DNA of 64,000 nucleotides from assembly GCA_964020085.1 (NCBI GenBank), contig OZ026599.1, positions 28,587,033 through 28,651,032 of the forward strand, written 5' to 3'. Within the stretch, counting starts at the first letter, position 1, and every line of letters starts with the position of its first letter. Shown here piece by piece: positions 45,610-56,968 of this stretch. The position numbers and the translations under genes were made by a program. Source of the DNA: Micromussa lordhowensis. Lineage: Eukaryota > Cnidaria > Anthozoa > Scleractinia > Lobophylliidae. The notes beneath the pieces were generated by a model. It did no database searches and was not told the DNA's origin. It saw only the letters and a list, made by a program, of their open reading frames with translations.

Positions 45610-47050
45610 ACTGAGCTCTTACCAAGAGAAAATGGTAGCAGAAACACTGCTAGCTACTGATATTAACGTAACATAAATACTCTCAAGAGCAAAAAGTTTG
45701 TATAGCACATTTGAAGTCTTTGGAGGACTCTTTTTGCCGCAGAAATGAATCAATATTACGGCTCGGTGCCTAGTCATACAATATCGTCTGTTAAATGTAA
45801 ATTTGAAAACATCGTTCGGAGTTGCCGGTTGTTATGGCTATTGTGAAGCCCCTCTTAAAAACACGCCAATAATGTTCAACATTATTTCAACACGTGCCGC
45901 GAGTCGCGGCACGTGTTTTACTTGCACGTGTTTTGAAGCCTTTTTGTGTGATGTATTTCAAGCTTGAATAGCTGTCAGAATTTACTAAAACTACTTGTCG
46001 GCTTAGAAACATTTCACATTAGCATAGTTGCTGTCTTCGAATTCTTCGGTGCTGTAGGTCCCAATTTTCCTGAGTCATAGTTCTACGTACGCGCTCATTT
46101 CATCAGCCAATCAGAAGTCGAAATATAGGAAACGGTTTTTCTTGAAGTACTATAACAAGTCATTGTCATCCATTATAATATTCCCTTTTCGTTTTTAGCA
46201 ATCTTGCTTTAGACTAAATACATGCAGTGTGGACTTGTTCGGGTTAACTGACACATTCTCTGATCTCATTCTTGTCTTCCAATTCTACATACAGTGAAAA
46301 TGACCGATAATAAGCCGAAAGAGCTGATTGATGTTTCCAAACATTGACGTCAATTTGTTTTGTTATTCAAATATACCTACAGATACAAAACCTCTTCATT
46401 TCAGTAGCTGCGTGGCTGGTCATTCATGCAAAAACGCCTCGTTAACATGCAATATCACTTTAAGAAGTACTTTTCACATTCTGTGCGTGAGTCGGTCATG
46501 ATTATAGGAGGTCAAGTTTCAGAAGGCTGGCAGACATTTTATATTGTTTTGTCTGTAAATGTGATGGTGTTTTTTCAACTACTGTAAGCACCTTTTGTTT
46601 GTCACTGTTGTTAGTGATGTTGATGGTTTTGAGTATCATCCGATGACGTTGTCATTTTGCTCTGAACTGCTTCACGCATCAAATGGTACAAGTATAATTT
46701 CAGCTGTGAAGTGGAGTAGGATATTAAGTGCGACGCCTCAAAGTATCTCACTATTCTTTTCCATAGCCATATGTCGTAACAAATGTCTGCTTTTTAACAT
46801 GTAGTTTATAATACTGATGCGAGTATAAGTATAAATCTTCATGTTGCTAACGTTCACTCGAAAAAGTCGACAGACACTGATTCAATGCTATACTAACTGG
46901 TAACTTATTGGCCTATAAAGTCTCCATCGAAAGAAAAGATGTGACATAGGAATGTAAAGAAAGAAGTTCAAATGTCAAGTTAACATAACAATTATTATCC
47001 AGCTGCAGCAAATATCGTCCAAATAGCGCGCGAAACGAGTACAAATATAC
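45610..47050. other. Intergenic, nothing firm
   Basis: Apart from a short hairpin at about 45890-45930 (ACACGTGCCGCGA facing TCGCGGCACGTGT) no feature was supported. No promoter motif such as a TATA box was clear upstream of gene D. Confidence 0.4.
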
Positions 47051-47066
47051 AGCGATATTGTACACT

Positions 47067-47290
47067 AGTATATACTAAAATAGTGGATAGCGTTGATGGC
47101 GCGCGCTGATTGGCTCGTCAAACTCTGGATATCCTGTGTTATTTACCTCCGAGCAACTCGAGAGAAAATGGCGTCCGGTTTGCATCCGTGAAAAGTGAAG
47201 AAATCATCAAAATTAATTTGTTTTTGGTGTTTATTATCTCACTGTTTTAGTATACTAAAACAGCTATTCACCTCAGTGTCGGTGGCTAGC
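47067..47290. mobile_element. MITE with TAGTATATACTAAAATAG ends
   Basis: Left ACTAAAATAGTGGATAGCG and right CTGTTTTAGTATACTAAAAC then AGCTATTCACC are inverted, with a GGCGCGCGCTGATTGGCT interior typical of non-coding palindromic MITEs. No transposase. Confidence 0.5.
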
Positions 47291-48540
47291 GGTGGATATT
47301 TACCTCGCCGAGTTATTTGTACAGTAGAAAACCTGTTTGACAAGTCGGCGCGCGCACAGTCTGCCTCTTTCACTGATAAAATTATTGACTGTAGCAGTTG
47401 CATAATAAATCACTTATTAGATGTTTTGGTGTGTACTACACACACCCCAAAACATATAGATATATATCTTTGCTACCAGATGCAACGAATGGTCAGTTCT
47501 CAGTGGCAAAGGAATATTTCTGAAATAATCTCTAAGCAGCCAATGTAATATTTACCGGCAACCCCAGTCAGAAAATCATTTTTTAAACGGCGAGGCTTGG
47601 GTTTCCAGGTATTTAAGAACATTTTTGGTACAATCCTGCTTCAGGTCACATAACTGTAGTCATCTCCAGCCCTTTGCCTGATCCCCAGGCACAATAGGCA
47701 TCTCTCGCGCGGGAATTAGGCTGATCAGGGGGTAGCGGAGGGGAGGGGGAGAATACAGACATTTCAGGCTATCAGGTCACAATGTCTGTTCATTATGAAT
47801 GGTAGGTGTGTTGTGAATCGATGAAAACGATCCCTGGTCTAACCAACCGGAGCAAAACTAGTTTAATCCTTAAAAGAAAATTATTTTTGACATTGCAAAG
47901 TTAGAACTAATTCACCAGGGCTGGTCTCTTTTTTCCCAGACTTGCACATGTACATCGTCTCTAGGAGTGGAGTCTCTCATGTGAAAGGCGTATAAATCAA
48001 GGATTTCGGTCTTACTTGGGATGCCCAGGACAAAGCGTCACTATTTTTAGTCGTCAAAGTGTCTTTTAGGGTTGAACACGAAAAAAATAATGAAAACCGC
48101 TGTCTTTTTTGTTGTGTGTGGCATAATTTAGGATGAAATAACTCGAACATTGACTGGTCTCGTTTGCGGGTTTATATACTGGTCACATAAAAGTTAATTG
48201 CAGATGAATGCCAGTTAAGTGGCACCCTTTTACCAAAGAGCAGAGAGAAAACTATTTCGTTGTATACTTTATTGTGCAAAACAATGACTTGCACACGTAA
48301 AACATAACTTAAGGAAGGTCACACATTACAATGAAAACTGAAGAAAACTATGCTCTTAAAAAACTTACCAAAAAAAATTATGCATCAAATGTTGGAAATT
48401 AACATAGTCTATCAATTGTTCTTGGGTTGACCCACCAGAATTTTTCATTTTATTTTGTCTAAAAGCAACTTGTGTTGTATTAAATGAAATACGTAAACAT
48501 CCTTCATGTCAATGCAAAAGGAAACCCCTGCAAATAAAAT

Positions 48541-48706
48541 AATAAATATAAGTGCATCAATCAATGAATCAATCGATCAATCAATGAATGAATGAATCAA
48601 TGAATGAATGAATCAGTCAATCAATCAATAAATCAATCGATCCATCCATCCATCCATCCATGTATCCATCCATCCATCCATCAATGAATCAATGGTCTGT
48701 CTTTTG

Positions 48707-48741
<35 letters not shown>

Positions 48742-48745
48742 ATTC
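48541..48745 (+). repeat. Compound simple repeat (AATC/AATG)n (ATCC)n (GTCT)n
   Basis: ATCAATCAATGAATCAATCG grades into ATCCATCCATCCATCC and then CTGTCTGTCTGTCTGTCTG. It lies just 3' of gene E. Confidence 0.95.
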
Positions 48746-48905
48746 AGTCAGTTTATAGTCAGCTGACTAGTACACAGACGTTATCTTCAGTTATTTGTCA
48801 CAGCGTTTTAAAAACTTCAAACCTTACAATGACCACGACCGTTCTTAAATGTTACACTATATACTTTGGCTGTAACGTACATCAGACAATCCACTCTTCC
48901 GCCTC

Positions 48906-48911
48906 TTTATT
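48906..48911 (-). terminator. Polyadenylation signal for gene E
   Basis: AATAAA on the minus strand 46 nt past the stop codon of gene E. Confidence 0.6.
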
Positions 48912-48956
48912 AGCAAAAAACTAGAAATGCAATAAGTATACCTTGCGAGAACCACT

Positions 48957-51900
48957 CTACAACGGAGTTTCGCTGTCTTCTGCAACATCCAGCCCAGATC
49001 GCATGCTGGTACTTTGGTAAGCTGGATTCTGGAAGGAACTCAGGGGCCGGTTTTTGCTTTCTGTCTCGCTAGCGTCCTCGTGACCGTTTTCCTTACCCTG
49101 GGGGGTACCCTGTTTGTCCTTGTTGTTGTTTTTTTGCCCACTTTCCTTGATGTCGTCCAAAGATTGATAATATCCATTGCTTGGCTCAGTAAGCTGTGGA
49201 AGTTAAGTTTAATTAAGTTAAGTTAAATTTGCACGTGAATGAAATCTCATTTCATATGAAAGGGTGGGCACCAAGACTTGCTTTGAGAAAGAGGCTAAAG
49301 GAAATTCGGAACTGGCCTATTTTGTGAACTAGGTTTACGGGGAATGTTTGCTGAGCATAGCTTCTGACCGCATGTTCACATTTTGCTTCACCAGCATACG
49401 AATTGGTATAGGGAATGCATTATGCCAGGCCATTATGCCTGGCTACAAATTAACTCCGCAGAAATGAAAAGCTTGTAAAATTTAGTTTTCGGTCAAATTT
49501 GTAGCTTTCTCGGTGTAATATTGAAGGAAACGTCGACTTCCAAAAACGGCAAGGCAAAAGTGCTGATGAGCCCATATATTCTTTTTCATTTTTAGCTTTA
49601 AAACCTAATTAATATTTTAGCCTCAAAATTCTTAGGATAGAAAATTGGATGCCTTTTCAACATTGAGAGCTAATAATTTTTGTTCCTGGATATGAAGTTA
49701 AGTTGAAATGCTCATGCTGAGGAGACAAATATATTCCTATTTTGCGAAATTATTACGTTAACGTTCTTCCCAAGAATGACGGTAATCTGGGAAACATTGG
49801 TGAACGGTCAACGTTAACCGAGCGTTTTCTTTTGAGTTTCTATAATTCTAGATTAGCCTAACGTGAGGCCGTGGGTGAAGAGAAACACTTGTTTAAGACC
49901 ATGCCTAACGCTCGAACGAGATTTCGGTTTCAGATTACTCACTAACGTTTCAAATTTTGAGCAAACTCATGAATGAAGCAAGGCGGACAAGTTTATGAAT
50001 GAAGTGAGTCCACCGAAACTTTATTTCAGTTTTGCTTAAGGTATTACTGATCGATGGCATTCTTAGAACTTATCGTATTTACTCGAATAAATTTAATTTC
50101 TCGCGTCACAAGTGCGGCGCTTATTCGAGGGCGGCGCTTACTTAAATTGTACCAGACTGTTAATTTTCCTATGGACTGATACTAAACTGATACTGGACTG
50201 ATACTAAACTGATACTGGACTGATACTAAACTGATACGAAACTGATAGTAAATCTAGAGAGAAATTCACGCGGTGAAAAACCCCGAGAGTTTCATGACGA
50301 AAATATTAGCGGTGAGAAAGAACTCCTTTGTCGTTGTGGAACAATTTACAACGTTCAGTCAATTTCGATGTCACTGTCTCCTTCTTTATCAGAATCTACG
50401 AGCTCCAACGTTGGAGGGTAAACGGGGGTGCGGCGCTTATTCGAGGGCGGCGCTTATTAACTTTTTTGTTCAAGATGCGGCGCTTACTCGAGGGCGGCGC
50501 TTTTTCGAGTAAATACGGTATGCAAAAATTGCTTCCGTTGACCTCTGTTAGCTGGTCAAGTTTCTTCAACCAAGTATGGTACAGCATCAAAAGAAATAAA
50601 TAATAAACTGTCCTGAAACATTACTTGTTTTTGGGTTAAAGATGGCAAAGTTCTAACCATTTAAATTTAAGACATTAGTGTGAAAAACAATACCCCGCCC
50701 TGACTTGCCTCGTTTTCATGTTTTTTTCATAACATTTGTCCCTGCAATTTCCAGTCAGATAGGAATATGGCTTTAAAACAAAATTATTCATTCTGTTGAT
50801 AAACACTTCTTCACAATGACAAAAATTAATGGCAGCCATTTTTGCACTGGGTCTATTCCAGAGAATTAATTGCTCGATATATGCGCCACATCTTATAAGC
50901 CAGGTATCTCACCTTGAGCTGTTCGTACTGTGATGGCGGCATGTTCTCTGCATTCTGCTTGCCAGAGTACATGCTCTGGTACCTGACATCCATGTCCTCT
51001 AAAGAATAGTCCGTTCTAATCCTGAAGACAGAAAAACGTTTCTGTCATTCAGGCTCTTGATAAAAAAGGTATATAACACACGTCACTGGTTAAATGATAG
51101 TTTAACTATTGGGTGTACAAGTAAATTCATATCCCCCATATATTGTGATACAGAAAGGAGGAGGGGTTGGGGGTGGATGAAACCCCTCCCCTGGGTTATG
51201 AAATTACGCTAAATGAGTTGGTCACTAAATATAACTTTATCTCATTCATAGAAAGGGGACAGCAAATATTAATTCAGTAAGAGGCAAAGAGCAAAAAAAA
51301 AGGGCAGTGTTTTGCTGTACCCATTCCTGCCAGGAACTGCATTTTCACAACACCAAAATAACGAGTAATGCGGCCAGAAAAGGAATAAAAGTACAATAGT
51401 ACAGTGAATAGTACAGTGAGAAAAATATCAGTTGGTATAAAATTTTCACTGGACTTTTTCTGAGGTGAATAGTCGTGTATAGTTTGGGATGATCAACTTA
51501 GCATTAACTTCCAAATTGTTTGGGTAGTGATTTATGAGAGATTACAATTTATTTGGAAAAATTGAAATGATCTTATGGTGTGTTATCGGAGCTCTCTATT
51601 TATTTCCTTTATTTTTCTTTAGTATCCAGTCGCCTAGCCATTGGGCGATCTTACGTTTAAACAAATAAAATAAAAAACAAATAAATCTAATTAAGTATCG
51701 AAGTGTTTTAGCACTAGTGTACTAATTGGGCACACTGAAACAAGTAAACATGTATTGTTAATTGAACAGGAACTTGTCAAAAAAACCCAACCGGTGGGAG
51801 GCTGACCAGTTGGCTATTTACAAAGCGTGGAGGAGTTGAATCTGGACCACCAAAATAAAAGCCATCCAGGGTGATTCAAACTCGGAACCTCCAGATCACA

Positions 51901-54592
51901 AATGCAGCGCCTTTAACCACTAGACCACGCTGCCTACGCTTCAAGACACGTCAACCTTTTTTCCACATACCAGGATACGCGTGCACGTCTAAACATCACC
52001 AAGGTTACCACGATGCTGAGCAGCAAAAATAAGCTACAGATCACCACAAATGCAATGCTCATAATCAGCAACGTCTCTGTAAACCAAATATAAAAAATAT
52101 GAAGAGATAGTCATTAGAACAAAACACTGCAGTAAAATAAGAGAAGGAAAGAGTTCGCAGTCGTAGTGGAGAGTACGTTTTAGAAATACAAAGCCTCCTT
52201 GTTCTTTTTGTCTAGTTTTCTTTGAGTCCCACGTAATTGAGGTGTTGGGCGAGTTCTCACGAAGCGTTCCTTTTTACCAATCTTTGAATGTTGATTTCCT
52301 CGATTCTTGGTATACCTCTGGCTTTGGTTCCAGTTTTTCAAAACCGACAACTGAGTCCTTAAAAGAACTAGTCGATCAGACATTGAGATTTTGAGGAAAA
52401 ATCTTTCACTAGTTGCACAGTATGGAGAGCTTGGGAAACAGAATAGATGCTGACTTGTCTTGTTATCCACTGGGGACCACTAGAGAGAAACACAATAAAA
52501 GTTCGAATGAAACCTACCATCTTCTTCTTTTCCGATGATGTACGAACCTTCGGTAAGAAAACAATAATTTGTTGTATTAGCCACTTACAGTATTAGAAAT
52601 ACAAGGGGAGGAGCTTTTTGGAATAGAAGACAACATCAAGGACTAACGAAGTGATAACGTGACAGGCTTACAATCAATTAACATGGTCGCAGAAGCTAGA
52701 ATACAGCTAGAATACATAGACTATACGTCAGTTGCTAGTCTTACTTTTATTATCTTACAGAGAACATGAAAGGACACTGAGCTGGAATTTCAAAGCCAGA
52801 AGGAGTTTTAATTTTGGCACGAACAATGGCCAATTCCCTCTTCGAGATGCGCCTGCAAGCTTCGTCATCTTAGACTGGATATTTGTAGTCTGTTCTCAGA
52901 AAAATAATCCGTAGCAAAAACAATAAACGTCTTGAGTAAGGGCAGTGGTAAAGGATGCCCTTACTCAAGGCGATTTTGGAACGACTTGAATCTTTTTGGT
53001 GCCTTTTATCAAATCAACAGGTTCGTCTTTCACTGCAGTATGTTATATTTGGTATCATATCTAAGCAAAGCCCTTCAACTAAAGTACTAAATTACTTTAT
53101 TATTGTTGGAAAGCTGTTTTTGTGGGACTGCAGAAGAAACCAAATAAAACCTAAAATTAAAGGTTATCAAAACAAAATAGATAAAAAAAATATGAAACTG
53201 AACGTAAAATAAAAAAAAGGATTATTTTGAAAATAAAAAAAATGGATATATAGCCCTGGCCAGAAATCAAATTAATATGTTGATAGATTAAATACGTAAG
53301 TATCCTAAGAATTAATTTAGATTGTTCGCTCTCTGTAATCACGAAGTTATTCATTCATTTTTCTTTTGTGTTCTTTTTGTCTTTTTTTCTTGTGTAGTTT
53401 TCTTTTTTGTTACTTGTAGCATAACGTAAGCTACTGATGTAAACTTAAGAGCCGTTTATTAATTTTTAGCCTTCTTTCACAATTGATGTAATCCTGAATG
53501 AAAATAAAAATGTAAAATAAAAAACAACAACAACAAAACAAAAACATTAAACGTCCATGGACATACCAGGATATTTGTTTTGGTGTATACAGCCACCATG
53601 ATTCCCTGCAGGCGAGTCTCTTAGAGGGAATTGGCCTATGGCTGGCCGGTCAGTATAATGTTAGAGTGACAAAATTGGCGAACATAACTGCCTGTTAGAG
53701 TGTCCTCAGTGTGGGAAATCGCTGCCTTGTACGAGACCTCTTTCATACGAAATACGAACTGCTTTTTCCTTCCAGACAGAGTTTTTTCCAATAAGCTAGT
53801 ATACACAACCACTCAGTGATGTTGGATTTGCTTTGCATGTCAGCCGCTGGAAATCGGATGAAATTTGCTCCTGCTGACAGATATAGCTATTTAAAAAGGT
53901 TAGCTTTGGTGTCGATTTGCATGTTTTGAGCTGACAACTCCTTAAAAAGCGACGAAAGTAACTGTTCATCATTTTAAGAGGAAAAGGTTTTATGAAACTG
54001 AAAACTGGAATCTTTATTTCAGATAATCAATATTGACAGTGGTGGTAACTGATCTGGATGGTTTTGAGTCCAACTGCTCGTGATTGTCACGGAACTCGGA
54101 CCGAATCAACTTGCATCACTGAATTGAATAAGAAAAGCAACAATATTTTTGCCTCGTTCCCTAAGTAGTTGCCTTTCTGTTTAAATCGACGCGGATCTGA
54201 TCTGATCCGGTCCGAGTTTCGTCATTGCTTCACGGAGGGGTTTGAAACGTTTCAAGTGTTATCATAAGATTATTACTATATTATACGCTGATAGTAAGAA
54301 AACGTTCGTTATTTCTAAAGATTTAACTCGCCTCTTGACATTGGTTTTGCCTTATTGCAGCGAAAGAATGATAAATTCGCTATTCTGGTCAGTAATATTT
54401 ATTCATAGATGTCTGTCTGAACAAACTTCTGAATTCCTAAGTTGTTTCATGAGTGAAACTTACTTCTAAAGGCTTGTAAAGCCTTCTTTAGAAGAAAGAA
54501 AACAACAAGAACCAAATACCTGCTGATGGACTTGGAGCAAATGATAAAGCTATCGCGACATAAAGCCCAATAGCTTTAAAGTTGACCTTCAT
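48957..54592 (-). CDS. Gene E: short-ectodomain membrane protein with ITAM-like tail, 5 exons, 184 aa
   Basis: Exons 54520-54592, 52518-52547, 51971-52076, 50913-51021 and 48957-49193; phases 1, 1, 2, 0. Residues 1-24 are a signal peptide (MKVNFKAIGLYVAIALSFA). The ectodomain is about 11 residues (GSYIIGKEEDE). The span is residues 36-63 (TLLIMSIAFVVICSLFLLLS and on), then RRAR. The 120-residue tail has YQSM at Tyr84, YEQL at Tyr102, YQSL at Tyr115 and NPAY ending at Tyr165. YEQL-x9-YQSL fits the extended immunoreceptor tyrosine activation pattern and straddles the last intron. The stub and exon lengths match gene F, its divergent neighbour. It could be a kinase-coupled adaptor; the motifs could also be YxxΦ endocytic signals. 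Function not proven. Confidence 0.8.
49225..49325. mobile_element. Half copy of the 13960-14410 inner MITE
   Basis: GAATGAAATCTCATTTCATA, then GAAAGGGTGGGCACCAAGAC and CTTTGAGAAAGAGGCTAAAG, follow the right half of the element near 14090-14175. The left half is missing. It lies in gene E's last intron, close to the acceptor. Confidence 0.65.
50068..50525. mobile_element. DNA transposon remnant with CGTATTTACTCGA ends and GGCGGCGCTTA repeats
   Basis: Left CGTATTTACTCGAATAAA and right TTTTTCGAGTAAATACG are terminal inverted repeats. Next to each end is the repeated GCGGCGCTTATTCGAGGGC. The interior holds five or six copies of ACTGATACTAA/ACTGATACTGG (about 50175-50250). No transposase frame. 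It sits in gene E's last intron. Confidence 0.65.
51780..51950 (-). mobile_element. tRNA-like SINE head in gene E intron 3
   Basis: On the minus strand: GGCAGCGTGGTCTAGTGGTT, then AAAGGCGCTGC, a loop, then GAGTTTGAATC, the A-box and B-box arrangement of a tRNA. The 3' part (TGGATGGCTTTTATTTTGG then CCTCCACGC) shows it is a SINE rather than a tRNA gene. It ends right beside the donor of the membrane exon. Confidence 0.6.
52550..54480. other. Gene E intron 1, no further gene recognised
   Basis: AT-rich sequence with A-rich runs (about 53215-53245 and 53500-53550). No exon in the correct phase was needed or seen. Open frames here lack support. Confidence 0.5.
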
Positions 54593-56968
54593 TCCGCTTG
54601 ATAACATTTTACTGTTAATCAGTTGTCTTCGACAACGGAATGTCTTAACGGAACAAGAAGCCACGAGGAAATAAATCCAGTTATTCAAAGATGGTGTCGT
54701 CGTCGTTTTCCACAAACGTTTCTTAGGGGGAAAGAAAGCTCAAGGAAAGGAGCGGATTGCTCACAAACATTCAAACATTAGACAATATTTCTTTCTATGA
54801 ATGATATTGCGCCGATGAAACGAGGGTCTTGAAAAAGCGCCAATAAATTTTCTGCACAACTGGTTAAAAAGTGCACATCTATTCCCTTGGGAACAAGCTG
54901 CATAATCCGAAGAATCGAGAATATTTTTACGGGTAAAACTGACAGAAAATTAACTTTTGTTTTGTTTTATCTTTGCTCCTTTTGCCGTGCATTTATGCCA
55001 CGATTACAAATGTGACGTTTGTTAAAACTCAATACTGACACAGTTTGCGGTCAAAACCTTTCAGTTTACTTTTCGTAATTCAACTTCCCATGGTTCAATA
55101 CAACAGGAGTGGACAATAAACGAATAGAAAGCTTTCATATTTCCTGTTCACTCGTAGTAGGATGATCTTTTATACAGTTCGGTTAAATTTGAGTTTATGC
55201 ATGACTTAAATTCGCAATATTGGAAACAGCAGATAAACTGATTGCTGCTATTAGCTTTTCTCCTTTCTACACATGCGCTTAAATTATCTCAAAAGTTATT
55301 TCATCCCACTGAAGGTCTAGTGTATGGAGCTTTTCCACTCACATGGCCAGCAGCCATACAGATTTATTGGAATAAAATAGTGTTTGGTATAGAGTTTCGT
55401 TCTTTTGGTACATCAATATGGCTGCTGTGACGTCATGTAAAAACACTCTATATCTATGGAGTTTCTTGAGGGAGGGGAGGGATAGAACATGTCATATTCG
55501 TCAGCCTGCTAGGACAATCTGAAAGCATCCCTTCCCCACTCCTCTAAAAAAAAATCGCAGGTCAAGAATGGAATTACAAATTTACAAATGTTGTAGTCTC
55601 CTTCGCAGCCGTTATTAGGGTCGTCACGCAACGCTTCTCCCCCGCATTGCGTGACGACGCTAACAACGTCTGCGAATTTGAGAAACGAACAACGATATTG
55701 TATTAATAAAATGTTCTTAAACGGTTGAGGTATTCATTCCTACTATATTTCTGTTAACTCGTTGTTGTAACTGGCGAATATCTCATATTTAATCACTAAA
55801 TTTGTGCATGGCTCATCTGTTTTTCTGTCAACTGTTTACTTTTCTCCCATTCAATGTGGTTCGTCATTGTCAGAAATGTGTCTGCTGTGGTCTGAAATAG
55901 CTGGATAATGATTATATCGTAAAACTATTGTTCGTGAAAATTATTATTTTTTACCTGAATCTACATCAAGGCAACGTTGTTTTAAGTATACTTGCTTTTT
56001 GGAGATATCAATTAATACGATTACATGGGAAATATTTAAAGGATATATATAGGATATATGTAGGTAGTGGAACTCTAACGCAGGCCCATTTTTTTGGTTA
56101 GGAGTTTGTATTAGGGTAACTTGCTCAGGTAACTCCAGCAAGATTTGGAAGAGGCTAACCACCTTTAATTTAAGGTTACAAAATCTGTAACATGTATTTG
56201 TAGGAGGAGTTTTGTGTCGACTAAATCCCTGGTTTCCATAGTGACATACCTGTGCCATCGTCCAAGGAACTGTGTCACGATATTACCTGAAGTCATTTTT
56301 TTTGTGATCGGTATAAAATTCTCTCAAACTGTGAGGGAAATCCACAAAACTGATGCTTACAGGACGTGCTAAAGACTGCAAAATTTAATTGATCTTTGTG
56401 ACAGAATTAGGCACCAAAGGAGTTGTAATGAACCTAACATGAACAATAACGTTTAGGACTAACACAAATCAGACGGTTTATGAACGACAAACTTGAAAAC
56501 ACTCGCCGCCGTTTTCAAAATAGCTCTTTTAATCTTAGCCCGGTTGGGGAGCGGACAGTGATAACACAAAAGAAATCTGCAACTGAACAATTCACAGCGA
56601 GCTCGAACCTTCTCTTTACAAACTCCATTTGAATTCCCGGATTATGACTTAATTATCTGCGCTTCACGGACCGCGAAAAATATGTAAAATCACAGTAATT
56701 TCCTTTCTGTGGCCGACTGAATCTGTTGCCTTTTAGGATTTAATTAACCTTCAAGGTACATGTTATTACAAGAGATTTGTTTGTGTTATTTACTATTTAC
56801 CACACGTATTTGAGCTTGTTTTTCTGTTCATTGGAGTTAACTAAATAGCCATTCCAAGCGTAAGTTTCGAAGCAGCCATCTTTCACGCTGATTTTCGCTT
56901 CCATTCGAACAGTTTCGGTTTTCACACTGCGTGTTTTTCATTCTTTCGATACTTCAGAAGAATTAAGG
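54593..56968. promoter_or_regulatory. Divergent intergenic region between genes E and F
   Basis: About 2.4 kb separates the start codons of two head-to-head paralogs, so both promoters must lie here or in unseen 5' exons. No TATA box or shared operator-like repeat was found by eye. The region contains the foldback at 55595-55690. Confidence 0.4.
55595..55690. mobile_element. Foldback with TTCGCAGACGTT-type ends
   Basis: TTCGCAGCCGTTATTAGGGT then CGTCACGCAACGC faces GCATTGCGTGACGACGCTAA then CAACGTCTGCGAA around TTCTCCCCC. The arms are about 33 bp with a few mismatches. Confidence 0.75.

Noticed and set aside
51870..51945. tRNA gene on the minus strand
   Set aside because: The acceptor stem does not pair and the B box is diverged; treated as a SINE head.
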